A DNA stretch of 64,000 bases from Faecalispora jeddahensis (lineage in GTDB: Bacteria; Bacillota; Clostridia; Oscillospirales; Acutalibacteraceae), in the NCBI RefSeq assembly GCF_000577335.1, contig NZ_CBYL010000002.1:62001-126000 (forward strand), in the 5' to 3' direction. The notes under the pieces were generated by a model, which was not told the DNA's origin, ran no database searches, and saw only the letters and a program-made list of their open reading frames with translations. Of the stretch, positions 31,785 to 40,091 are shown piece after piece; position 1 is the first letter of the stretch, and the number at the start of each line of letters is the position of its first letter. A program made the translations under genes and the position numbers.

Positions 31785-33146
31785 CTACACAAGCGCGGCG
31801 ATGCTTTCTTCCGATTCCAGCGTGCAGATATCGTACTGCGCGCTTTGGAACGCTTCGCTTTGCAGCAACCGCATTTGAAATGCCGCGTTGGTATCCACAC
31901 CGGATACCGAAAACTCCCGGATGGCCTGCCTCATTTTCGCCGCGGCCTGCTCCCGGGTAGGCGCATGGGCAATCAGCTTGACGAGCAGGTTATCGTAGTA
32001 GGGCGGAATGGAGTAGCCCTCATACACCGCGGTATCGAGCCGGATTCCGCTGCCGCCCGGCAGGCGCAGATTCGTCAGCGTGCCCACGGAAGGGGCAAAG
32101 TTCTTTTCGGGAGTTTCCGCATTGATGCGGCACTCGATCGCGTGTCCTCTGGCGAGCAGATCACTCTGCCCGAAGGTCAACCTTTCCCCACGGGCCACAC
32201 GAATCTGCCATTCCACCAAATCCACGCCCCACACCAGCTCCGTGATAGGATGCTCCACCTGAATACGGGTGTTCATCTCCATAAAATAGAAGCTGCCGTC
32301 GTGATCGAGAAGGAATTCCACTGTCCCCACACCTGTGTAGCCCACCTGCCGGGCAACACGAACAGCGGCTTCCCCCATTTTTCTGCGAACCTCGTCCGTA
32401 AGGGCCGTGCTGGGGGAAGGGCATTCCTCCAGCACCTTTTGGTGCCGCCGCTGCAAAGAGCAGTCGCGCTCCCCCAGATACACCATGTTGCCGAATGAAT
32501 CCGCCAGAATCTGAACCTCAACATGGCGGGGATTCAGCAGCTTTTTTTCCAGATAAACATCTCCGCACCCGAAAAACCGCAGCGCTTCTTCCCGGGTGAC
32601 GGCCAGAGCCTCCGGCAGCTGGCCCACACAATCCACCTGCCGAATCCCCCGCCCGCCGCCACCGGCGCACGCCTTGATCAAAACCGGGAACCCCATGCTC
32701 TGCGCACATACCTCGGCTTCCTTTTGCTCCCGCACCACGCCTGGGGAGCCGGGAATCGTCGGCACGCCCGCGGCCGCAGCCGCGCGCTTGGCGTTGGCTT
32801 TGTCACCCATTTTGCGGATCACTTTGGCCTTCGGGCCGATAAAGCAGATTCCCTGCTCTTCGCACCGTTCGGCGAATTCCGCATTTTCACTCAGAAAGCC
32901 TACGCCGGGATGCACCGCATCGGCCCCGGTTATCTTGCACGCAGACAGAATCGCATCCATATTCAAATAGCTTTTCGCCGACGGGGCCGGTCCCACACAA
33001 ACCGACCTGTCTGCAAGCTGAACATGCAGGGCGTTTTTGTCGGCCTGGGAGCATATCGCCACCGTACCAAGCCCCAGCTCTGTGCATGCACGAAGAATTC
33101 GTACCGCGATTTCACCCCGGTTCGCGATCAACACCTTTTCGAACAT
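31785..33146 (-). CDS. accC: Biotin carboxylase subunit
   Basis: ATP-dependent carboxylation of biotin on a carrier protein; 453 residues, standard AccC length. N-terminal FEKVLIANRGEIAVRILRAC, the ATP-grasp glycine loop ACAGGGGRGIR, EKKLLNPRHVEVQILAD, and the catalytic EMNTRIQVEHPITE are intact. It is encoded between the PxpC-AccB fusion (33 nt upstream) and ycsI. No carboxyltransferase of the AccAD or MmdA type lies in the window. It therefore probably carboxylates the carrier fused to PxpC and the small carrier, or supplies acetyl-CoA carboxylase encoded elsewhere. Confidence 0.96.
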   Translation of the reverse strand: MFEKVLIANRGEIAVRILRACTELGLGTVAICSQADKNALHVQLADRSVCVGPAPSAKSYLNMDAILSACKITGADAVHPGVGFLSENAEFAERCEEQGICFIGPKAKVIRKMGDKANAKRAAAAAGVPTIPGSPGVVREQKEAEVCAQSMGFPVLIKACAGGGGRGIRQVDCVGQLPEALAVTREEALRFFGCGDVYLEKKLLNPRHVEVQILADSFGNMVYLGERDCSLQRRHQKVLEECPSPSTALTDEVRRKMGEAAVRVARQVGYTGVGTVEFLLDHDGSFYFMEMNTRIQVEHPITELVWGVDLVEWQIRVARGERLTFGQSDLLARGHAIECRINAETPEKNFAPSVGTLTNLRLPGGSGIRLDTAVYEGYSIPPYYDNLLVKLIAHAPTREQAAAKMRQAIREFSVSGVDTNAAFQMRLLQSEAFQSAQYDICTLESEESIAALV

Positions 33147-33179
33147 TGTTATCCCTCGCCACGCTGCCCAAAACAGCTC

Positions 33180-34547
33180 TTATTTCATCCGCAGAACCGG
33201 CTGACCGAATTCTACCGCCTGCTCGTTTTGCGCCATGATTTCCGTAATGACGCCGTCGCGCTCGCTGACGATCTCATTCATGATCTTCATGGATTCGATC
33301 ACAAACAGCGGGTCGCCTTTTTTCACGGCTGTTCCAACCTGAACAAACGGCGGCTGATCCGGCGCGGCGGACGCATAAAACATTCCGACCAGCGGCGAGA
33401 TCACCACGCTGTCCTGCGCAGACTCTCGGCAGTCCTCCTGAGGGGTTGCGGCGGTCTCCGTCCCGCCGCTTTTCTCGGGACTGCTTTTTTCCAGATACAG
33501 CTCGCCCTGCTGATTGGACAGGCGCAGCACGCCGATCCGGCTGTTCTGAAACTCCTGCATCAGCCGCATGACGTCGTTTACAGACAGCTGCATTTGTGCA
33601 TCCTGCACCGGCAGCATGCTTTCTTTGAAATTCTCTATTTTTTCCCGATATGCCAACAACTCTTCCTGCGCCTCCTCCACACTGACTGCACGAAAACGGA
33701 TGGTGTCCCCGGGCCGGGCCTGCGCTAAAAGGGGCAGATCCGCCGTTATGACCGCCGCGATTTTCGTATACCCTCCGGTTGTCTGCCGGTCGGCCATCAT
33801 AATGATCGGCTGGCCGCCGGCGGGCACCTGAACCGCGCCCATCACAATACCGTCGGAGATAATATCCGCCCCCGCGCTCTGCTCGATCTGCGGCCCCTCC
33901 AGCCGGTACCCCATGCGGTCGCTGACGGGAGTTACCGTATAGTCGCCGCTGAGGAATGTCCGGATTCCTTGTGAGGTAAACGCATCCTCCTGCGGCCCCA
34001 GAACCACACGCAGGGAAACCTGCACCGGAAAATCAGGCACCAGCTCTGTGCGTGCCGCAAGCGCGGCAGTATTTGCGCTCTCCGCGAGCGGCAGCTCATC
34101 CCCCGTGTGCAAAGGCCGCCCGTGCAGACCGCCGACCTGCGCCTTGCAGCAGGTGGATTTGCTCCCCAGATCACCGGGAACGGCAATTCCGCCCGCAAAG
34201 GCAATGTACAGCCGGCAGCCCCGGCGCATCGGCGCAAAGGAGAGAACATCCCCCGCTTCCGCCAAGACCGACTGCCACATGGGAAAGGCGTGCCCATTGA
34301 TCTTCATTTCCGCCTCGCCGCCGGTCACCGCGATCAGGCAGCGATCCTGAAACCGCAGGCTGGGGCCGATCAGCGTCGCCTCCAGCACCGCTTCATCAGG
34401 CGCATTGCCCACCAGCAGGTTTGCCGCCCGAAAGCTATAATCATCCATCACCCCGGCAGGGGAGATTCCCGATTCCAGAAAACCGAACCGGCCCGCATCC
34501 TGCACCGTGGTGAAAAGCCCCGGGGAAAGTACGACTGCGCTGTTCAT
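33180..34547 (-). CDS. PxpC-AccB fusion: 5-oxoprolinase subunit C joined to a biotin carrier protein
   Basis: Two-part protein of 455 residues. Residues 1-310 are a PxpC/KipA (biotin-dependent carboxyltransferase-like) domain: SPGLFTTVQDAGRFGFLESG, LYIAFAGGIAVP, VVLGPQEDAFT, MADRQTTGGYTKIA. From about residue 325 it continues as a complete AccB: the helical VNDVMRLMQEFQNSRIGVL start, an acidic linker, then the biotinyl domain with Lys421 in ESMKIMNEI. The next gene upstream is a second, unfused PxpC about two-thirds identical, so duplication followed by fusion is likely. The reading frame is continuous and has its own start. The fusion suggests that this PxpC paralog works with carboxybiotin made by the adjacent AccC. 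Confidence 0.9.
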   Translation of the reverse strand: MNSAVVLSPGLFTTVQDAGRFGFLESGISPAGVMDDYSFRAANLLVGNAPDEAVLEATLIGPSLRFQDRCLIAVTGGEAEMKINGHAFPMWQSVLAEAGDVLSFAPMRRGCRLYIAFAGGIAVPGDLGSKSTCCKAQVGGLHGRPLHTGDELPLAESANTAALAARTELVPDFPVQVSLRVVLGPQEDAFTSQGIRTFLSGDYTVTPVSDRMGYRLEGPQIEQSAGADIISDGIVMGAVQVPAGGQPIIMMADRQTTGGYTKIAAVITADLPLLAQARPGDTIRFRAVSVEEAQEELLAYREKIENFKESMLPVQDAQMQLSVNDVMRLMQEFQNSRIGVLRLSNQQGELYLEKSSPEKSGGTETAATPQEDCRESAQDSVVISPLVGMFYASAAPDQPPFVQVGTAVKKGDPLFVIESMKIMNEIVSERDGVITEIMAQNEQAVEFGQPVLRMK

Positions 34548-34583
34548 GCTTTGTCCCTCCTTCCCGCACTGCGGGGGAATCCG

Positions 34584-35537
34584 TCAGCCGTTTACCGGTC
34601 GGCGGGTTCTGGCAAATGCCTGGAGGCGCTCATGGAATTCATGCAGAAGCTGCTGTGCTTCTTCTACGCTGACCCGTTCGAAGCGGATTTTGGTACCGGC
34701 CTGCGCCTGCGCCAGCAGGGGCAGGTCTGCCGTTACCACGGTGGCGATTTTGGTATATCCGCCGGTGGTCTGCCGGTCTGCCATCAGTATGATGGGCTGG
34801 CCGCTGCTGGGTACCTGAACCGCACCCATCACGATGCCGTCAGACACAATATCCGCTCCCGCCTTATGGGTGATCTCCTCCCCCTCCAGGCGGTATCCCA
34901 TCCGGTCGTTCGCCGGGGTGACAAGGTACTCGGTATTCAGAAAGCTGGCGATGCCCTCTTCGGTAAACAAGTCCTCCTGCGGCCCAAGCACAGCCCGCAG
35001 AGTGATCTGTGTGGGGAATTTCGGAATCCATTCCTCACTGGCGGCCCACAGCTTTGCTTCCCCAGACGGCGCTTTCAGCGGCACCACATCATCCCGTTTC
35101 AGCATGCGTCCCTCAAATCCACCCATCTGCGCCTTCAGGTTGGTGGATTTACTGCCCATGATGACCGGAACATCCAGCCCACCGGCAAACGCGATATAGG
35201 CGCGGCACCCGCCCTGAATTCCGGAAAACGACAGGCGGTCGCCCTCCCCCACCGGGATGGTCTGCCACATGGGAACCGGCTGGTCGTTGAGCTTCGGCTG
35301 CATCATGGCGCCGGTCACTGCGATCCGCGTGCTGCACTGAAATTCCAGCACCGGCCCCATCAGGGTTACTTCCAGCACCGCTTCCTCCTGCGGGTTATCC
35401 ACCAGAAGGTTGGCGGCGCGGTGACTGTAGCTGTCCATTACGCCGGACACCGAAATGCCCGACTGCAAAAATCCGAACCGGCCCGCATCCTGAACAGTGG
35501 TCAGGGCGCCCGGTGAAATCACTTTTACTGCGTTCAT
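34584..35537 (-). CDS. pxpC: 5-oxoprolinase subunit C (KipA/PxpC)
   Basis: Subunit of the bacterial ATP-dependent 5-oxoprolinase PxpABC, which opens 5-oxoproline (pyroglutamate) to glutamate. It has 317 residues, normal for the family. Motifs parallel those of the neighbouring fusion: SPGALTTVQDAGRFGFLQSG, AYIAFAGGLDVP, AVLGPQEDLFTEEG and LMADRQTTGGYTKIA. It overlaps pxpB by 4 nt (ATGA), the usual coupling in this operon type. Being the unfused copy next to pxpB, it is probably the true PxpC, while the fused paralog has a specialised role. Confidence 0.94.
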   Translation of the reverse strand: MNAVKVISPGALTTVQDAGRFGFLQSGISVSGVMDSYSHRAANLLVDNPQEEAVLEVTLMGPVLEFQCSTRIAVTGAMMQPKLNDQPVPMWQTIPVGEGDRLSFSGIQGGCRAYIAFAGGLDVPVIMGSKSTNLKAQMGGFEGRMLKRDDVVPLKAPSGEAKLWAASEEWIPKFPTQITLRAVLGPQEDLFTEEGIASFLNTEYLVTPANDRMGYRLEGEEITHKAGADIVSDGIVMGAVQVPSSGQPIILMADRQTTGGYTKIATVVTADLPLLAQAQAGTKIRFERVSVEEAQQLLHEFHERLQAFARTRRPVNG

Positions 35538-36274
35538 TCTTTCGCCTCCTTTTTGGGGTACAGGCGATACTGGTACCTGCCCTGCGCCACCTGCTGTTCG
35601 ATCTCGCCGTATTCCTTTTCGCTGACGGGAACAAATTTCAGGTAATCCCCGGTGCGGTACAAAATGGGAGGATTGCGCTGCGGATCGTACAGCAGAATCG
35701 GCGTGCGGCCGATGAGCTGCCAGCCGCCGGGGCTGGCCAGTGGGTAAATGCCCGTCTGCTGCCCGGCAATTCCGACCGAGCCGCTGTTGATTTTGGTTCG
35801 CGGCGTTTTCAGGCGCGGCGTTGCGATGCGCTCATCCATTCCGCCCAGATAAGGAAAGCCCGGGGCAAAGCCCAGCATGTAAATCAAATACTCGCGCGAG
35901 GAGTGAATCTGGATCACCTCGTCGCGGCTCAGCCCGCTGTGCTGGCATACAAAATCCAGATCGGGGCCGCAGTCCCCGCCGTAAAGCGTGGGGATCTCCA
36001 TCACGTTGGGCTTTGGCAGCTCCATTTTTTCAAGGCTGCCTTCCAGCTTCTGCAGGGTTTGCAGCATTTCGCGGTACGGCACGGTCAGCGGATCGTACTG
36101 AACCAGCAGAGAGCGGTAAGTAGGGGTCAAAGACACGATCCCCGGAAGCGCGGCCTTTTCAATCGCCAGATACATCCCGCGAACCCGTTCGTTAATCTGC
36201 GGGGAGATTTCGTTGCCGAACTCAACGACCAGCGCCGAGTCCCCCGCGATGAGATATTTCGTCTGCGAATACAT
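35534..36274 (-). CDS. pxpB: 5-oxoprolinase subunit B (KipI/PxpB)
   Basis: Partner subunit of PxpC in the 5-oxoprolinase complex, 246 residues. Recognisable parts are the N-terminal FGNEISPQINERVRGM, the family core SREYLIYMLGFAPGFPYLGGMDE (split here between residues about 136-158), VGIAGQQTGIYPLASPGGWQLIGRTP, and the C-terminal YRTGDYLKFVPVS. In B. subtilis the homolog KipI inhibits the sporulation kinase KinA, but the enzyme role is the more general one. It lies 17 nt after the transporter gene and overlaps pxpC by 4 nt. Confidence 0.95.
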   Translation of the reverse strand: MYSQTKYLIAGDSALVVEFGNEISPQINERVRGMYLAIEKAALPGIVSLTPTYRSLLVQYDPLTVPYREMLQTLQKLEGSLEKMELPKPNVMEIPTLYGGDCGPDLDFVCQHSGLSRDEVIQIHSSREYLIYMLGFAPGFPYLGGMDERIATPRLKTPRTKINSGSVGIAGQQTGIYPLASPGGWQLIGRTPILLYDPQRNPPILYRTGDYLKFVPVSEKEYGEIEQQVAQGRYQYRLYPKKEAKE

Positions 36275-36291
36275 AAAATTCCTCCTGACGA

Positions 36292-37491
36292 TTAAAATAA
36301 GCTGCCCATTCCGACGATTGCAAAGTACGCGAACAAAATCGCCGAAACAATGCCGGTCACGGTGAGCCAGATGGGGTGGTGATACTCCTCACCCACGATG
36401 TCTTTCCGGTATGCAGCGACCAGACTGATCACCAGAGCCAGCGGCAGCACAAGCGCGTTGAGCGCGCCCGCGACGATCAGCAGTGTAGCCGGCTTGCCAA
36501 GCAGCAGCATGACCAGAGTGGCGCAGGTGATAAAAGCAATCGTCACGGCCTTATTGTGATTGGATACCGTCTTGCTCAGCGATTTGACAAAGGAAAGCGA
36601 GGTATACGACGCGCCGATAATCGAGGTGATCCCGGCGAAGAACAGCAGTAGGCCGAAAACGCGGTAGCAGATTTCTCCGCCGCCCTGCAAAAAGGCATCG
36701 GCCGCAGGGTTCGTGGGGTCGAGCGAAACGCCTTTGACTACCACACCGAAAACCAGCATAAACAGGAAGAAGCGACTGAAAGCCGCGATCCCCAGGCCGC
36801 CGCAAGCGCTCTTTACGATTCTCTTCTCGTTTTCCTTGCCCACAACGCCGCCGTCGATCAAACGGTGCGCGCCGGCAAAGGTGATATAGCCGCCCACCGT
36901 ACCGCCCACCAGAGTGAGAATGGAGGGGAACAGCGCCGGGACTCCTGTGCTGGGCGCAAAGGTCTCTTTCAGCGCCATGCCCACAGGGGGCTGAACGACA
37001 ATCATGACTCCTAAAATGATGAGGATCTTCAGGATGCTGAGGATCTTTGCGATATTATCCACCGCGCCCTGCGCGTTTTTCACGGAAAATACGATCACCG
37101 CGATGACGCCTGCCGTAACATACCCGGCCCGCAGATCGAGTCCCATCATGGCGTTCAGGCCGAGGGCCGCGCCGCCGACATTGCCGATGTTGAAAATCAG
37201 GCCGCCCACGAATACGAAGATGGCCAGAAAATATCCCAGGCCCGGCAGCAGCTTGTTCGCCACATCCTGCGCGCGCATATTCGCCACGCACAGAACTCGC
37301 CACACGTTGATCTGCACGATAAGGGACAGAAGCAGCGAAGCGATGATGACGAAGCCGAAGCTGCCGTGAAAATCATTGGTAAATTTTGCAGTCTGTGTCA
37401 GAAAGCCCGGCCCCATCGCCGAGGCCGCCATCAAAAATACGCCGCCGATGGCCTGACTGCGTTTGGTTTTGGTTTTGGTTTCACCGTCCAT
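36292..37491 (-). CDS. NRAMP-family transporter, YcsG-like, non-canonical metal site
   Basis: Membrane protein of 399 residues with about 11 hydrophobic segments and the NRAMP fold (YcsG type). Classical NRAMP proteins bind the metal through DPGN in helix 1 and a MPH motif in helix 6. Here helix 1 reads AMGPGFLTQTAKF, lacking the Asp and Asn, and the helix 6 region reads GGYITFAGAHRL. Metal transport is therefore doubtful. Its place between pxpA and pxpB suggests uptake of 5-oxoproline or a related compound, as an inference. The ATG at 37491 has AGGAGG 8 nt upstream; a TTG at 37497 opens the frame. Confidence 0.85.
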   Translation of the reverse strand: MDGETKTKTKRSQAIGGVFLMAASAMGPGFLTQTAKFTNDFHGSFGFVIIASLLLSLIVQINVWRVLCVANMRAQDVANKLLPGLGYFLAIFVFVGGLIFNIGNVGGAALGLNAMMGLDLRAGYVTAGVIAVIVFSVKNAQGAVDNIAKILSILKILIILGVMIVVQPPVGMALKETFAPSTGVPALFPSILTLVGGTVGGYITFAGAHRLIDGGVVGKENEKRIVKSACGGLGIAAFSRFFLFMLVFGVVVKGVSLDPTNPAADAFLQGGGEICYRVFGLLLFFAGITSIIGASYTSLSFVKSLSKTVSNHNKAVTIAFITCATLVMLLLGKPATLLIVAGALNALVLPLALVISLVAAYRKDIVGEEYHHPIWLTVTGIVSAILFAYFAIVGMGSLF

Positions 37492-37516
37492 TAACAAATC
37501 CTCCTAAACCCTGTTA

Positions 37517-38287
37517 TCATTCTGTGCAGGCCCGCAGATCGGCAATCTCAATTCCCTCTTTGGTCAGGCTCTCGCGAATATGTTTTACAAACTCAACTGC
37601 CTCGGCATTGTCGCCATGTACGCAGATCGACTGTGGTTTGAGCGAAATCTGCTCGCCGGTGATCGCCGTCACCACATTGTCCTTGGCCATGCTGATGATG
37701 CGCCGCACACACTCATCCACATCGTGGATCACCGCACCGGGGGTTCCTCTGGCGACCAGACTGCCGTCCGCATTGTAGGCGCGGTCCGCAAATACCTCGC
37801 TGGCACAGGTCAGGCCCACCTGCTGTGCGGCTTCGAGCATTTTGCTGCCGGAAAGGCCCAAAAAGATCAGCTTGGGGTCTACCTCGTAAACCGCTTCTGC
37901 CAGCGCCATTGCCAGCTTCATGTCTTTGGCGGCCATATTGTACAGCGCGCCGTGCGGCTTTACGTGGGCAAGCGGCACTCCGCTCGAAACGCAGAACGCG
38001 TTCAGCGCGCCGATCTGGTATTTCATGTAAGCCTTGGCCTCTGCGGGGGTGATGTTCATGTTGCGGCGGCCGAAGCCCATCAGGTCAGGGAAGCCGGGGT
38101 GTGCCCCGATGCTGACGCCTTTTTCTTTCGCCAGGCGCACCGTATGCTCCATCACGCAGGGGTCACCCGCATGGAAACCGCACCCGACGTTTGCGGAGGA
38201 AATATACGCGATGACCTCTTCGTCACGGCCGATGGTATAGGCGCCGAAGCTTTCTCCCAAATCGCAGTTCAAATCAATTCTGCTCAT
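37517..38287 (-). CDS. pxpA: 5-oxoprolinase subunit A (LamB/YcsF family)
   Basis: LamB/YcsF family protein of 256 residues, the PxpA subunit of 5-oxoprolinase. N-terminal [70 protein letters not shown] and ICVHGDN are all family hallmarks with the metal-binding His and Asp residues in place. I start at the ATG at 38287, with AAAGGAG upstream; the frame extends to 38308. It is the first gene of the eight-gene operon, downstream of a sigma-54 promoter. Confidence 0.95.
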   Translation of the reverse strand: MSRIDLNCDLGESFGAYTIGRDEEVIAYISSANVGCGFHAGDPCVMEHTVRLAKEKGVSIGAHPGFPDLMGFGRRNMNITPAEAKAYMKYQIGALNAFCVSSGVPLAHVKPHGALYNMAAKDMKLAMALAEAVYEVDPKLIFLGLSGSKMLEAAQQVGLTCASEVFADRAYNADGSLVARGTPGAVIHDVDECVRRIISMAKDNVVTAITGEQISLKPQSICVHGDNAEAVEFVKHIRESLTKEGIEIADLRACTE

Positions 38288-38348
38288 TTTTCTTGCTCCT
38301 TTTTTCAAAATTTTATGTAATTAAGACATCTGCCGCTGAAATGTTATA

Positions 38349-38363
38349 GCAATAAGCGTGCCA
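38349..38363 (-). promoter_or_regulatory. Sigma-54 promoter of the 5-oxoproline operon
   Basis: The minus strand reads TGGCAC-GCTTA-TTGCT, a full match to the -24/-12 consensus TGGCACN5TTGCW. The predicted start lies near 38337, about 50 nt before pxpA. It needs RpoN, encoded at 58575 in this window, and an enhancer-binding activator, encoded by the next gene upstream (38700-40061). Confidence 0.88.
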
Positions 38364-38434
38364 ACCTGTTGTTTCGCGTATTTTTCTGTATTTTGCTGCA
38401 AATCCATTTCTTTTTTCGCATAGAAAATAAAAAA

Positions 38435-38456
38435 GACCGTGCGAATTCGCACGGTC
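38435..38456 (-). terminator. 22-bp perfect palindrome: terminator or activator site
   Basis: Perfect palindrome centred on GAATTC, with GTGCGAATTCGCAC in the middle. On the minus strand a T6 run follows, so it can terminate transcription coming from the activator gene. It also contains TTCGCAC, the half-site of the neighbouring dyad at 38470-38484, with dyad centres about 31.5 bp apart, which would suit a tandem enhancer. Confidence 0.6.
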
Positions 38457-38469
38457 GACCTGTTCAGTT

Positions 38470-38484
38470 TCGCACAATGTGCGA
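38470..38484. promoter_or_regulatory. Candidate enhancer site for the sigma-54 activator
   Basis: Dyad TCGCAC-aat-GTGCGA, about 105-120 bp upstream of the -24 box, the normal distance for NtrC-family enhancer sites. Assignment to the adjacent activator is by position only. Confidence 0.5.
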
Positions 38485-38535
38485 TTTTGAACTATTGTTA
38501 TTCATTGACTTAGAAAAATTGAATAGAAACGCAAA

Positions 38536-38570
38536 GATTGCTTCTCCTGCCGCAGGCAGGAGAAGCAATC
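38536..38570 (-). terminator. Hairpin downstream of the sigma-54 activator gene
   Basis: Sixteen-base-pair stem GATTGCTTCTCCTGCC / GGCAGGAGAAGCAATC with a 3-nt loop. T-runs are short on the minus strand (TTTGCG) and longer on the plus strand (CGTTTTTT). Confidence 0.65.
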
Positions 38571-38699
38571 AATCGTTTTTTAAAAGTGAAATGACTGCAT
38601 ACTCACTTCATCTGATCACGGACTTTCGGTTTCTTCCCTCACCTGCGGCAAAGGAAGAAACCGATTTTCTTTGATGCCGCTCTTTTTCGTAAATTGGCT

Positions 38700-40061
38700 C
38701 TATTGCTCCAGCCGGCGGCGCAGAGAAAACCGGCTGTACCCCAAAAGCTTTGCCGCCTGAGAATAATTGTCCCCAGTCAGCCGGAGCGCTTTATCGATAT
38801 AGGCCATTTCGAGCCGCTCCAGCTCTTTCTGCAAATCGATCGGGCTGCTCAAATCCTGCATGGGCCAGAGCTCCCCGCTCTGCGGCACAGATACCTGTGG
38901 AGCGCCGCTTTCCTCCAGCAGCTGGCCGGTATGCTCCAGCACATCGCCGTCGCAGAACAGCACAGCGCGCTCGAGCACGTTGCGAAGCTCACGCACATTC
39001 CCTTTCCAGGAATACTCCTTGAGCTTCTGCATAAAGGCGGGCGAAATCTGCCGGATGTTTTTGCCGAGCTTCTGGTTGAAAAAATCCAGATAGTATTGGC
39101 ACAGCGGCTCGATATCCTGCGGCCGCTCGCGCAGGGGCGCCAGATAAAGCTGCACGACGTTCAGCCGGAAAAACAGATCGGCCCGAAACGTTTTTTCTTC
39201 AATGGCCTGTTCCAGCGGGCGGTTTGTGGCGGCGATCACCCGCACATTTACCTCTACGTCGCTCAGCCCGCCCACCCGGCGGAATTTGCGATCCTCCAGA
39301 AAAGTGAGCAGCTTGGCCTGCATCGGGAGCGGCATATCTCCGATTTCATCCAGGAACACCGTTCCCTCGTTCGCCAGCTCAAACAGGCCTTTTTTTCGGG
39401 CCAGCGCCCCGGTAAACGCGCCCTTCTCGTGCCCGAACAGCTCGCTTTCAAACAGGCTTTCCGGCACGGCGCTACAATTGATTTTCACCAGCGGAAAATT
39501 CCGGCGCGCACTTTTCTGGTGAATCTGCGCCACCACCACACCTTTACCGCTGCCGGTTTCGCCGCGCACGAGAAGGTCTACGTTGTCTTTGGCGCTGAGC
39601 AGCTCCACCTGCCTTTTGATCTGCTGCATCTGCGGACTGACCCCGATCAGATCGGGCGGCCCGCCGGAAGAAAGCAGCTCCAGCTTGCGGCGGCTTTTCA
39701 GCTGATCGAGCGCGCGGCGGATGACGATATCTATAGCGTCGATATCAAACGGCTTCTGCACATAATCGTAGGCCCCGCGCCGAATGGCCTGCACCGCCTG
39801 CGAAATGGAGCTGTACGCCGTAATGATGATGATCTGAATATCCTCATCCAGCTTTTTGATGGTTTCGATATATTCCATACCCAGCACGTTCCCGAGCCGG
39901 TTGTCCAGCATCACTACATCGGGCTTGAACTCCTCCGCCAGCCGAAGGCCCTCCTCGATGGTCTCGGCCTCCTGCGTCAGGTACCCCAGGTCTGTCAGGC
40001 CTTCCCGCAGCGAAATGCGGATGAGGTACTCGTCATCAATAATCAGTATTTTACTTTGCAT
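38700..40061 (-). CDS. Sigma-54-dependent response regulator (NtrC family)
   Basis: Enhancer-binding activator of 453 residues in three domains. Receiver, residues 1-120: acidic pocket D9/D10, phospho-acceptor Asp53 in VVMLDNRL, and the conserved Lys in VQKPF. AAA+ domain: Walker A GETGSGKG, the sigma-54 contact loop GAFTGA, Walker B TVFLDEIGD. C-terminal Fis-type HTH: NYSQAAKLLGYSRFSLRRRL. The ATG at 40061 has AAAGGA upstream; a GTG at 40085 would add eight residues and nearly abut the kinase gene. It is paired with the upstream kinase and probably drives the sigma-54 promoter just downstream. Confidence 0.95.
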   Translation of the reverse strand: MQSKILIIDDEYLIRISLREGLTDLGYLTQEAETIEEGLRLAEEFKPDVVMLDNRLGNVLGMEYIETIKKLDEDIQIIIITAYSSISQAVQAIRRGAYDYVQKPFDIDAIDIVIRRALDQLKSRRKLELLSSGGPPDLIGVSPQMQQIKRQVELLSAKDNVDLLVRGETGSGKGVVVAQIHQKSARRNFPLVKINCSAVPESLFESELFGHEKGAFTGALARKKGLFELANEGTVFLDEIGDMPLPMQAKLLTFLEDRKFRRVGGLSDVEVNVRVIAATNRPLEQAIEEKTFRADLFFRLNVVQLYLAPLRERPQDIEPLCQYYLDFFNQKLGKNIRQISPAFMQKLKEYSWKGNVRELRNVLERAVLFCDGDVLEHTGQLLEESGAPQVSVPQSGELWPMQDLSSPIDLQKELERLEMAYIDKALRLTGDNYSQAAKLLGYSRFSLRRRLEQ

Positions 40062-40091
40062 CGGTTCGTTTCCTTTCTTCCGCACTCCGCT

